Part shown: positions 1 to 5,727 of the stretch, piece after piece
Layout of the letters: every line of letters starts with the position of its first letter
Numbering within the stretch: position 1 is the first letter of the stretch
Origin: Lachnospiraceae bacterium
GTDB lineage: Bacteria; Bacillota; Clostridia; Lachnospirales; Lachnospiraceae
Direction of reading: 5' to 3'
DNA: 6,445 bases
Assembly: GCA_017446125.1 (NCBI GenBank)
Contig: JAFSRL010000064.1
Coordinates: forward strand, 1-6,445
Notes under the pieces: generated by a model
Database searches by the model: none
Seen by the model: only the letters and a program-made list of their open reading frames with translations
What the model was told of the DNA's origin: nothing
Program-made: the position numbers and the translations under genes

Positions 1-769
1 AGCCCGTGTCATATTCCGTTCCCTTGAAGGCCTCGACCATGACTTCGGTCGCGGGCTGCGAGGTCCCAAGCGCCAAGGGGCTCATCGCGCAGTCGATGAC
101 ATCGACACCGGCTTCCGCCGCCTTCATATAGGTCATGCTGCCCACGCCGGAGGTATAGTGCGTGTGCAACTGCACCGGCAAAGGCGTTGCCTTCTTTAAG
201 GCCTTCACCAACCGCTCCGCTTCCTTCGGCAGAAGAAGTCCCGCCATATCCTTAATGCAGATGGAATCCGCGCCCATGGACTCGATTTCCTTCGCAACAC
301 CCATCCAGTACTCATCCGTATAGGCATCACCTAAGGTATACGCAAGCGCGATCTGCGCGTGCCCGCCTTCCTTCTTACATGCCTTGACGGATGCTTCCAG
401 AGTCCGCATGTCATTCAAGCAGTCAAAGATACGGATGATGTCGATGCCGTTCGCGATGGACTTCTGCACGAAATATTCCACCACGTCATCCGCATAGTGG
501 CGGTAGCCCAGAAGGTTCTGCCCGCGCAAAAGCATCTGCAGCTTTGTGTTCTTGAAATTCTTGCGAAGGATGCGCAGCCGCTCCCACGGATCTTCCTTCA
601 GGAAACGAAGACACGCGTCAAAGGTCGCGCCGCCCCAGCACTCGACGGACTGGTAACCGACCTTGTCCAGCTTATCAATGATCGGGACCATTAAGTCGGT
701 GGGCATACGCGTCGCAATGAGCGACTGATGTGCATCACGTAAAATGGTTTCTGTAATCTTAATTCCCAT
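1..769 (-). CDS. oadA: Oxaloacetate decarboxylase alpha / pyruvate carboxylase subunit B-type carboxyltransferase (5S type), 3' part missing
   Basis: The first 256 residues of an OadA/PycB/transcarboxylase-5S TIM-barrel carboxyltransferase are visible; the C-terminal part lies beyond the left edge. Family members move a carboxyl group between oxaloacetate (giving pyruvate) and biotin in the cytoplasm, using a divalent metal. Metal and active-site residues expected for the family are present: Asp12 in LRDAHQS, Lys173 in CIKDM (the lysine carbamylated in the family), and His202/His204 in LHTHYTSG. ECWGGATFD (43-51) and RGQNLLGYRHYADD (82-95) are further signatures. The start is the ATG at 769, preceded by AAAGGATGG on the minus strand. 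It is the last visible operon gene, 42 bases after oadB. Whether it carries its own C-terminal biotin domain cannot be seen; the separate carrier upstream suggests it may not. PycB of a two-subunit pyruvate carboxylase is the alternative, but the adjacent beta subunit favours a decarboxylase or transcarboxylase role. Confidence 0.9.
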   Translation of the reverse strand, partial: MGIKITETILRDAHQSLIATRMPTDLMVPIIDKLDKVGYQSVECWGGATFDACLRFLKEDPWERLRILRKNFKNTKLQMLLRGQNLLGYRHYADDVVEYFVQKSIANGIDIIRIFDCLNDMRTLEASVKACKKEGGHAQIALAYTLGDAYTDEYWMGVAKEIESMGADSICIKDMAGLLLPKEAERLVKALKKATPLPVQLHTHYTSGVGSMTYMKAAEAGVDVIDCAMSPLALGTSQPATEVMVEAFKGTEYDTG

Positions 770-811
770 GTTCCATCCTTTCTGTAAATGATTTCATGTT
801 TGGCGGCTTCT

Positions 812-1960
812 TCAGAAGACACCGAACACCGCCATAAAGGTACCGGCAACAACCGCGGTACCGATAACGCCGGCAACGTTCGGTCCCATTGCGTGCATCA
901 GCAGGAAGTTCGACGGATCGTACTCGCTGCCCACCTTCTGGGAAACTCTTGCCGCCATGGGCACCGCGGAAACACCGGCGCTTCCGATGAGCGGATTGAT
1001 CTTGCCGCCCGTAACCGCACACAAAAGCTTACCCAAACGCGTACCTGCCGCCGTACCGATTGCGAATGCAACAAGACCCAAAACAACAATCTTGATTGTT
1101 GTCCAGTTTAAGAACGCCTCTGCGCTTGTCGTCGCACCGACCGATGTACCAAGAAGAATAACAACAATGTACATCATCGCATTCGACGCGGTTTCCTGAA
1201 GCTGTCTGACCACACCGGACTCACGGAAGAGATTTCCTAACATAAGCATACCGATGAGCGGTGCCGTTGTCGGTAAAATCATACAGACCACGATCGTAAC
1301 GATGATCGGGAAGAGAATCTTCTCAAGCTTTGTCACGGGGCGCAACTGCTCCATACGGATCTTGCGCTCTTTGTCCGTTGTCAAAAGCTTCATGATGGGT
1401 GGCTGAATGATGGGCACCAGCGCCATATACGAGTATGCCGCAACGGCAATGGGACCCAGAATCGAGGTCTGGTTCAGCTTCGAAGCAAGGAAGATCGAAG
1501 TCGGACCGTCCGCGCCGCCGATGATGGAAATGGCTGCCGCCTGCTGGTCGTTAAAGCCCATCACGATTGCGAAGAAGTAGGCGGCAAACACGCCGAACTG
1601 CGCCGCGGCGCCCATTAAGAAGCTGATGGGATTCGCAATCAGGGGACCAAAGTCCGTCATCGCGCCCACCCCCATGAAGATGAGGGAAGGCAGGATCGCC
1701 CATTCGTCCAGGATATAGAAATAGTACAGCAGTCCGCCCGCCTCGCCGTTCGGACCCATGTGCGCCATGATATCCGGATAAATATTGACGAGCAGCATGC
1801 CGAAGGAAATCGGAACCAAAAGCAGCGGTTCGAAATCCTTTGCGATCGCAAGATACAAGAACACGAGCGCCACACCGACCATGATGTAATTGCCGCCCGA
1901 CATCGTTGTAAATGCGGTCTGCTGCCACAGATTAGACAGCGTATTGGTTATGTATTCCAT
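812..1960 (-). CDS. oadB: Sodium ion-translocating decarboxylase, beta subunit (OadB/MmdB/GcdB family)
   Basis: Integral membrane subunit that decarboxylates carboxybiotin and couples this to sodium export. The protein has 382 residues, within the usual range for the shorter members of the family, and consists largely of hydrophobic segments (for example about 24-40, 44-61, 110-134, 165-190, 213-235, 288-306, 355-378). Family landmarks are intact: GGADGPT with Asp151 (equivalent to the essential Asp203 of the Klebsiella protein), AAYSYMALVPIIQPP with Tyr178 (Tyr229 equivalent), and NPLIGSAGVSAVPMAAR (322-338), where Asn322, Gly326, Ser331 and Arg338 have the spacing of Klebsiella Asn373, Gly377, Ser382 and Arg389. 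The HAMGPNVAG motif (356-364) is also typical. The start at 1960 has GGAGG (1968-1972) seven bases upstream. The gene begins 25 bases after the biotin carrier gene. The sequence alone does not separate oxaloacetate, methylmalonyl-CoA and glutaconyl-CoA systems, which share this subunit. Confidence 0.95.
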   Translation of the reverse strand: MEYITNTLSNLWQQTAFTTMSGGNYIMVGVALVFLYLAIAKDFEPLLLVPISFGMLLVNIYPDIMAHMGPNGEAGGLLYYFYILDEWAILPSLIFMGVGAMTDFGPLIANPISFLMGAAAQFGVFAAYFFAIVMGFNDQQAAAISIIGGADGPTSIFLASKLNQTSILGPIAVAAYSYMALVPIIQPPIMKLLTTDKERKIRMEQLRPVTKLEKILFPIIVTIVVCMILPTTAPLIGMLMLGNLFRESGVVRQLQETASNAMMYIVVILLGTSVGATTSAEAFLNWTTIKIVVLGLVAFAIGTAAGTRLGKLLCAVTGGKINPLIGSAGVSAVPMAARVSQKVGSEYDPSNFLLMHAMGPNVAGVIGTAVVAGTFMAVFGVF

Positions 1961-1985
1961 GAAATATCCTCCGCTTTACAACACG

Positions 1986-2357
1986 TTAGTTTAAGGTTGC
2001 CAACACCTTGCCGGCTTCCACAGCGTCGCCGGCGGCGACATTGATGCTCGCCACGGTACCGTCCTGCGGAGCGACCATCGGGATTTCCATCTTCATGGAT
2101 TCCAAAGTCACAACCGCATCACCCTTCTTCACTGCCTGTCCGACAGCCGCATCAATCTTCAGTACCTTACCCGCCGCACCGGCTGCGATTTCCACACTGC
2201 CTGCCGCGCCTGCAGGTGCTGCCGCAGGAGCGGGTGCCGCTGCAGGTGCCGCCGAAGGCATGGGCGGGGTCTTCCTCGTTGCGCCTGCACTGCCGCCCTT
2301 TTCCTCAACTGTCACATCATACGCGTTTCCGTTTACTGTCACTGTATAGTTTTTCAT
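1986..2357 (-). CDS. Biotin carboxyl carrier protein of the decarboxylase complex (MmdC/GcdC/1.3S type)
   Basis: A small 123-residue carrier that shuttles carboxybiotin between the carboxyltransferases and the membrane beta subunit. The N-terminal part (1-20) is a short beta-strand lead (MKNYTVTVNGNAYDV). An Ala/Pro-rich flexible linker follows (about 31-53), then a biotinyl/lipoyl domain (54-123). The biotin attachment motif is ESMKMEI with Lys89, 34 residues from the C-terminus, the usual distance for this fold. The start is set by an unusually strong ribosome binding site, GAGGAGGG (2365-2372), seven bases upstream of the ATG at 2357. The open frame extends to 2489, but that would overlap the previous gene and add residues unlike the family. 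The linker DNA is a low-complexity run of GCN and CCN codons. The gene lies 28 bases after the OadG-type gene. A stand-alone carrier is the arrangement of methylmalonyl-CoA and glutaconyl-CoA decarboxylases and of transcarboxylase, rather than of enterobacterial OadA. Confidence 0.94.
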   Translation of the reverse strand: MKNYTVTVNGNAYDVTVEEKGGSAGATRKTPPMPSAAPAAAPAPAAAPAGAAGSVEIAAGAAGKVLKIDAAVGQAVKKGDAVVTLESMKMEIPMVAPQDGTVASINVAAGDAVEAGKVLATLN

Positions 2358-2385
2358 TGATGGACCCTCCTCGTTCCTTTCAATC

Positions 2386-3312
2386 TCAGATTGCTTTTTT
2401 CCAGTTTCTCTTATCGTGCTTTCGTACCGGCCGGATAAAGACGCCGTCCTGCGGTACCACATCCGGCATTTGCGGAAGTAACGATTCACCCGTTGAACGT
2501 CTGATGCCCGTTACAACACCGCCGCTTTGTCCGGTGTCTGCTTCATACGCAGCGATTGCCGCCATAATGACCGCCGCGATTTCTTTATCTGTCTGCGCTT
2601 CCTCTCTTTGCGCGATCTGCGCAACAGCATTATCAATCGCCTTTGCGGTCGCGGGTGCAGCCGTTCCTTTTGCCGCCTCCTTGGGTTTCTTCTTTCCGTT
2701 CCCGGAAAGGATTGCAAAAAGCGAAATCACAAGGGAAATAATAATGAGCACGAAGAACGCCATTCCCATACCCAAAAGGGTATTTAAGCCGGCATTCGTC
2801 ATCTTCTCGCCCAGAGAGCGCTGTACGTTCACGCCCAGGGAAAGCGGCACCTTGTGGCGGTCCACCTGGTACTCTAAAATCGCGTCATGCGCGTTCTCTC
2901 CGGTGCCCTTCAAATTTGCTTCCACGGTCAGGATTCCGTCGCCGTTGATGTAGTAGCGCACATCACCGACGGAAATATCGGAGGGAAGCGTTTCCGGCGA
3001 AGTATAACCGATGTCTTCAATCGCCGTATACCAGCTGCGGTATCCGGAGTTGTAAACGCTTCTGACCGCGTCATCCATCTGATCAATCATGCTGCGATCA
3101 AAATTGTCCGGTGTGATTCCCGACACATACCAGTTCTCTAAAATGTTATCCTCCAAGACCTGCGACATCTGCAAAATCGCAGATGCGGAGAATTCATTCT
3201 CGTCATAGAGGCTGCCCTCCACCGTGTTGTAATTCACGGTGCCGGAGCAGGCACTTAACGTAAAGAGCAGGACGGTCAGGATACCGGTGATTAACAGTTT
3301 CCGTTTCATCAT
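2386..3312 (-). CDS. Lipoprotein with C-terminal OadG-type (sodium pump decarboxylase gamma) domain
   Basis: A 308-residue membrane protein with three parts. Residues 1-22 form a lipoprotein signal peptide (MKRKLL, hydrophobic core, LSAC with Cys22 as the lipidation site). Residues 23-172 form an unassigned extracytoplasmic domain that is acidic and rich in Tyr and Trp. Residues 176-202 form a transmembrane helix (GLNTLLGMGMAFFVLIIISL), followed by a basic cytoplasmic stretch (GKKKPKEAAK), an Ala-rich linker, EIAAVIMAAIAAYEA (244-258) and a C-terminal FIRPVRK. The helix and the C-terminal motifs match the OadG family, small subunits that hold the carboxyltransferase to the beta subunit. Usual OadG proteins are only about 80-120 residues and lack the outside domain. 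The zinc-binding histidines near the Klebsiella OadG C-terminus are not evident. Two ATGs compete (3312 and 3309); AAGGAG (3318-3323) lies 5 and 8 bases upstream of them, so either is possible. The gene starts 11 bases after the carboxyltransferase stop. The OadG assignment rests on motifs and operon position. Confidence 0.85.
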   Translation of the reverse strand: MMKRKLLITGILTVLLFTLSACSGTVNYNTVEGSLYDENEFSASAILQMSQVLEDNILENWYVSGITPDNFDRSMIDQMDDAVRSVYNSGYRSWYTAIEDIGYTSPETLPSDISVGDVRYYINGDGILTVEANLKGTGENAHDAILEYQVDRHKVPLSLGVNVQRSLGEKMTNAGLNTLLGMGMAFFVLIIISLVISLFAILSGNGKKKPKEAAKGTAAPATAKAIDNAVAQIAQREEAQTDKEIAAVIMAAIAAYEADTGQSGGVVTGIRRSTGESLLPQMPDVVPQDGVFIRPVRKHDKRNWKKAI

Positions 3313-3323
3313 GGGTTCTCCTT

Positions 3324-4745
3324 TTAAACCGTTAAGTGTTTTTTCACGGGTCTGTCTTCACGCTTCGTAAAGAGCATTTCAAACGCACCCGTCACATATT
3401 TTCTTGTATCCGCGGCAGGGATGACTTCATCCACGACCCCGCGCCGGATTGCGCCGGCAGCGGAAGCCTGTTCCGCCTGCAGGCTTTCCTGTGCCTTTGA
3501 GACCGCTTCCTTGTCTTTTTCGTCCGCAACAATCTTTGCGGCGATTGCGGCATCCATCACGCCCACGTTCGCATTCGGCCACGCAATGGTGATGTCCGCG
3601 GAAAGGCCTGCGGAATTCATCGCCACATAAGCGCTGCCGTAAGCCTCGCCCGTAATGAGGTTGACCTTCGGCACCGTCGCCGCGGCAAAGGAAGCCGCCA
3701 TGCGGGAAGCGGAAAGGGCAATCCCGGATTCCTCTTCCATGGTCGCGGCAAATCCCTTCACGTTCGTGATGCTCAGTACGGGAATCTCAAACGCGTCACA
3801 GAACTTCACAAAGCGCGTTGCCTTGTCGCAGCCGGCAATCGTCAATGCCTTTTCAAAGGTCGCGACCTCTTTTCCGTCCGCATCCTTTTTCTTCGCACGG
3901 TTTGCGACCACACCGATTGTGGTTCCGTCAAGCCGTAAAAATCCGGTCATCATTTCCGGCGCGTAAGCGCTTCCGGTCTCGACAAAGAGGTGGTCGTCCG
4001 CCATATCGGCACAAAGCACCGCAGGCTCTTCGGCGTCCGCCGAAGATAAGGCGCGGTTCAAATCGTCCGCACAATCCGCAAACTGATCGGAGTCTTCATT
4101 GTTGGAGGGAAGGAAGCCGATCAGGTCGCGCATCATTTCGGGAAGCGCATCCGCATTCCCGACCGCATCGACAAAGCCGCTCTTCGCCGCCTGGAACGCA
4201 GGTGAGGCCGTATCGTTCTTGTCCGTGTAATTGCCGGCGATGGCATTCGGCGCATTCACGAAGAGCTTTCCCTTCTCTTCCATGAAGGTGAAGTCGCTCA
4301 TCGCGCTCATCACCGCAAGCCCGCCGCCGCAGTTGCCGTAGATTGCCGTAATCTGTGGAATGACACCGCTTGCGTCGCTCATCTTGCGGTAAATGGAACC
4401 GAACGCAGTCAGCGCGTCCGCGCCCTCCTGCAAGCGCATGCCCGCGGAATCGATGAATCCGATCACGGGCGCCCCCATCTTCAACGCCATGTCGTAAAGA
4501 CGCAGGATTTTCTTCGCGTGCATCTCGCCCACGCTTCCGTTTAACACCGCGGCATCCTGAGCGTAGACATAAACAAGACGGCCGTCGATGACACCATAAC
4601 CGGTGACGACGCCGTCTGAGGGCACTTTCTCCTCATTCAGATTAAAATCGGTACTTCTGGAAGTGACACCCGCGCCAATCTCGACGAAGCTGTAATCGTC
4701 AAGGAGCGCTTCGATCCGTTTCCTTGCTTCAGAACTGTTACTCAT
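3324..4745 (-). CDS. Acyl-CoA carboxyltransferase subunit (methylmalonyl-CoA decarboxylase alpha / transcarboxylase 12S-like)
   Basis: A cytoplasmic carboxyltransferase of the PccB/MmdA/12S superfamily (crotonase-like fold, two tandem halves) that moves CO2 between an acyl-CoA and biotin. Counted from the ATG at 4745 it has 473 residues, somewhat shorter than the usual 510 or so for MmdA and PccB. N-terminal-half signatures are PSDGVVTGYGVIDGRLVYVY (about 42-61), IDSAGMRLQEG (98-108) and the first oxyanion-hole loop GNCGGG (137-142). The C-terminal half has FEIPVLSITNVKGF (319-332), the second oxyanion loop GEAYGSAYVAMNS (366-378) and AWPNANVGVMDA (388-399). At the place where actinobacterial propionyl-CoA carboxylase has its specificity Asp (GGAYD), this protein has Val (GSAYV). 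An upstream ATG at 4751 exists, but GGAGG would be only one base from it and is seven bases from 4745. First gene of the operon. Substrate is inferred: methylmalonyl-CoA/propionyl-CoA is likely; malonyl-CoA or another acyl-CoA is possible. Confidence 0.9.
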   Translation of the reverse strand: MSNSSEARKRIEALLDDYSFVEIGAGVTSRSTDFNLNEEKVPSDGVVTGYGVIDGRLVYVYAQDAAVLNGSVGEMHAKKILRLYDMALKMGAPVIGFIDSAGMRLQEGADALTAFGSIYRKMSDASGVIPQITAIYGNCGGGLAVMSAMSDFTFMEEKGKLFVNAPNAIAGNYTDKNDTASPAFQAAKSGFVDAVGNADALPEMMRDLIGFLPSNNEDSDQFADCADDLNRALSSADAEEPAVLCADMADDHLFVETGSAYAPEMMTGFLRLDGTTIGVVANRAKKKDADGKEVATFEKALTIAGCDKATRFVKFCDAFEIPVLSITNVKGFAATMEEESGIALSASRMAASFAAATVPKVNLITGEAYGSAYVAMNSAGLSADITIAWPNANVGVMDAAIAAKIVADEKDKEAVSKAQESLQAEQASAAGAIRRGVVDEVIPAADTRKYVTGAFEMLFTKREDRPVKKHLTV

Positions 4746-4752
4746 TCTCATC

Positions 4753-4757
4753 CCTCC
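4753..4757 (-). promoter_or_regulatory. Ribosome binding site deciding the carboxyltransferase start
   Basis: GGAGG on the minus strand. It is one base from the upstream ATG (4751) and seven bases from the ATG at 4745, so initiation at 4745 is strongly favoured and the protein should begin MSNSSEARKR. Confidence 0.8.
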
Positions 4758-4760
4758 AAA

Positions 4761-4782
4761 TGAAATTGATTGACAATTTTCA
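4761..4782 (-). promoter_or_regulatory. Leader hairpin next to the ribosome binding site
   Basis: On the minus strand TGAAAATTG (4782-4774) can pair with CAATTTCA (4768-4761) across a five-base loop, with one bulged A. The stem is AT-rich and weak, and ends three bases before the GGAGG. It could modestly affect ribosome access to the first operon gene, or be a DNA operator half overlapping the Rex-like site. Only the symmetry is seen; a function is inferred. Confidence 0.3.
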
Positions 4783-4794
4783 AATTATTCACAA
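4777..4794 (-). promoter_or_regulatory. Candidate Rex operator
   Basis: The minus strand reads TTGTGAATAATTTGAAAA. This matches the classical Rex consensus TTGTGAA-WWWW-TTCACAA at 7 of 7 bases in the first half, 4 of 4 A/T bases in the centre and 5 of 7 in the second half. It would lie roughly 10-27 bases downstream of the expected transcription start (near 4804), a good place for a repressor. Rex senses the NADH/NAD+ ratio and represses fermentation genes in many Bacillota. The region is AT-rich, which raises the chance of a coincidental match. Confidence 0.4.
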
Positions 4795-4810
4795 AAGTTC
4801 GTACTTATTT

Positions 4811-4838
4811 AGTATAACACAATAATAAATACGGTCAA
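4811..4838 (-). promoter_or_regulatory. Sigma-A promoter of the decarboxylase operon
   Basis: On the minus strand the -35 box is TTGACC (4838-4833), the spacer is 16 bases and the -10 box is TATACT (4816-4811). It is preceded by TG one base away, giving an extended -10 (TGTTATACT). Transcription would start near 4804, leaving a leader of about 60 bases before the ATG at 4745. This is the only strong promoter seen in the window and would serve all five downstream genes. Confidence 0.8.
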
Positions 4839-4873
4839 CGCTAATCGCGTTTATAAACGCTCATATCGTTGAC
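4834..4873 (-). promoter_or_regulatory. Nested 40-base dyad overlapping the -35 box
   Basis: A perfect 14-base palindrome GCGTTTATAAACGC (4847-4860) sits exactly in the centre of a pair of outer arms, GTCAACG (4834-4840) and CGTTGAC (4867-4873). Both share the centre 4853.5. The outer arm nearer the genes contains most of the -35 box. It could be an operator for a regulator at the decarboxylase promoter. As RNA it would form a 7-bp outer stem, a 6x6 internal loop and a 5-bp stem with a UAUA loop. It could also act as a weak terminator for scpAB, since the minus strand continues CGTATTTATTATT, but the U-run is broken and begins with CG. Confidence 0.55.
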
Positions 4874-4969
4874 TTGCACCTCGCATCCTGATTTGTCTGC
4901 GACAAAGCTCGGTGCAACAGTCTCCTGTTCCACACGTACTTACGCCCTCAGCAGCAAGTGCTTTCGGGC
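4874..4969 (-). other. Chain of hairpins between scpB and the decarboxylase promoter; candidate structured RNA or palindromic repeat
   Basis: Read on the minus strand, three stems follow one another. First, GCCC (4969-4966) pairs with GGGC (4947-4944), enclosing a GAA/GA internal loop and an AGCA/TGCT stem with a five-base loop. Second, AACAG-GAGA-CTGTT (4929-4916) forms a five-pair stem with a GNRA-type loop. Third, TTGCACC (4917-4911) pairs with GGTGCAA (4880-4874), enclosing a perfect TTTGTC-GCA-GACAAA hairpin (4906-4892). The second and third stems share two bases, and the third abuts the 40-base dyad. No ORF with coding features is present, and no clear promoter or T-run terminator frames it. 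I do not recognise a named RNA family. It could be an unrecognised ncRNA, an mRNA 3' element of scpB, or a copy of a dispersed palindromic element. Confidence 0.35.
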
Positions 4970-4998
4970 TGTAATATACAAACGGGGGTTGTGTTAGC

Positions 4999-5727
4999 CT
5001 AGATGTCGAGCTTCACATTCACTTCATCTTCCGCTTCGCGTTTAAATTCCTCGACCTGGACGGCGTTTAAGCTGGGCAGCTCGTCCAAGTTCTTCACACC
5101 GAAGGACCGTAAGAACTCCTCGGTCGTTCCGAACATCAAAGGACGTCCCGGCGCATCCATGCGGCCGATTTCCTGAATGAGATTTAATTCGATTAAGCGG
5201 TTCACGGAGTGATCGGAATTCACCCCGCGGATGCGCTCGATTTCGATGCGCGTGATGGGCTGCTTATAGGCGACAATGGAAAGCGTTTCAAGGAGCGAGT
5301 CGGTCAGCGTCACCTTCTTCGGCGCCTTCGCAATCTGAATGAGATACGGGTACATCTCCTTCTTCGTGCAAAGCTGCACCGCGCCCTCAAGCTCCAGGAT
5401 TCCGATGCCGGACTCCGCGCGCTCATACTTCTCTTTCAGGTAGTCGATGTAGGGCGAAAGCTCATTCTTCTGCACGCCTAAAACACGCGCCAGACGCTCC
5501 GTATCCACGCTTTCCCCCATCGTAAAGAGGATTGCCTCGATGACCGCGGCCCCCTCCTCCGTACTCGCCGGCGCGTCGGTTTGTGGTGCATCGATTCCAT
5601 CTTCATCTTCTGACCTTCCCCTTGAGGGGAAGGTGTCAGCGTCAGCTGACGGATGAGGTGTCTCCTCCCCCGCCATCTCCGCTTCTTTCTCCTTCAACAT
5701 CTCTTCAATCTTAATCTCGTTCTCCAT
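4999..5727 (-). CDS. scpB: Segregation and condensation protein B
   Basis: ScpB is the winged-helix kite subunit of the SMC-ScpA-ScpB condensin, acting as a dimer on ScpA to help compact and segregate the chromosome. With the start at 5727 it has 242 residues, longer than the usual 190-200. The core begins near residue 58 (EEGAAVIEAILFTMGESV) and has two winged-helix domains, about 59-138 and 139-210. The second holds SIVAYKQPITRIEIERIRGV and LIQEIGRMDAPGRPLMFGTT, classic for the family, followed by EEFLRSFGVKNLDELPSL. The first 55 or so residues are charged and low in complexity, and include a stretch encoded by a palindromic element (5611-5662). An ATG at 5730 is also in frame, but AGGAG (5732-5736) lies one base from it and four from 5727. 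The gene overlaps the scpA end by 17 bases in another frame, implying translational coupling. Family assignment is secure; the start is not. Confidence 0.94.
   Translation of the reverse strand: MENEIKIEEMLKEKEAEMAGEETPHPSADADTFPSRGRSEDEDGIDAPQTDAPASTEEGAAVIEAILFTMGESVDTERLARVLGVQKNELSPYIDYLKEKYERAESGIGILELEGAVQLCTKKEMYPYLIQIAKAPKKVTLTDSLLETLSIVAYKQPITRIEIERIRGVNSDHSVNRLIELNLIQEIGRMDAPGRPLMFGTTEEFLRSFGVKNLDELPSLNAVQVEEFKREAEDEVNVKLDI
5611..5662. repeat. Palindromic repeat-like element inserted in frame in scpB
   Basis: Two adjacent palindromes: ACCTTCCCC (5613-5621), a TTGA loop and GGGGAAGGT (5626-5634), nine perfect pairs; then CGTCAGCTGACG (5640-5651), a perfect 12-base palindrome, followed by GATGAGGTGTC. 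From memory, the order of a CCTTCCCC hairpin, TGTC, a variable small stem, and GACGGATGAGG resembles a dispersed palindromic element common in genomes of gut Clostridia; I cannot confirm this here. Inside scpB it encodes residues TPHPSADADTFPSRGRS in the N-terminal tail, with no frame disruption. It lies where the protein has no conserved fold. Confidence 0.65.

Noticed and set aside
770..811. Separate small gene or regulatory hairpin between oadB and oadA
   Set aside because: Only 42 bases, with a ribosome binding site for oadA and no clear stem or independent reading frame.
1551..1928. 125-codon minus-strand open frame inside oadB
   Set aside because: Lies wholly within oadB in another frame; the oadB frame has strongly conserved functional residues.
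2358..2489. Longer N-terminus for the biotin carrier protein
   Set aside because: It would overlap the preceding gene and skip the very strong GAGGAGGG site; the added residues do not resemble carrier proteins.
2216..2953. 245-codon plus-strand open frame opposite the OadG-type and biotin carrier genes
   Set aside because: Spans two real minus-strand genes and their gap, has no ribosome binding site, and its translation has no family signature.
3818..4285. 155-codon plus-strand open frame opposite the carboxyltransferase gene
   Set aside because: Arg/Ser/Pro/His-rich translation with no recognisable motif, entirely antisense to a well conserved gene; a shadow of GC-rich codons.
4770..4775. 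Perfect TTGACA on the plus strand as a divergent promoter
   Set aside because: No acceptable -10 at 16-18 bases (sequence there is AAAAGT), and no plus-strand gene follows.
4842..4855. CcpA (cre)-like sequence TATAAACGCGATTA on the minus strand
   Set aside because: Departs from the cre consensus at key positions (second G and the C near the end) and is better explained as part of the 40-base dyad.
4944..4998. Rho-independent terminator after scpB
   Set aside because: The GCCC/GGGC hairpin is not followed by a T-run on either strand, so it does not fit an intrinsic terminator.
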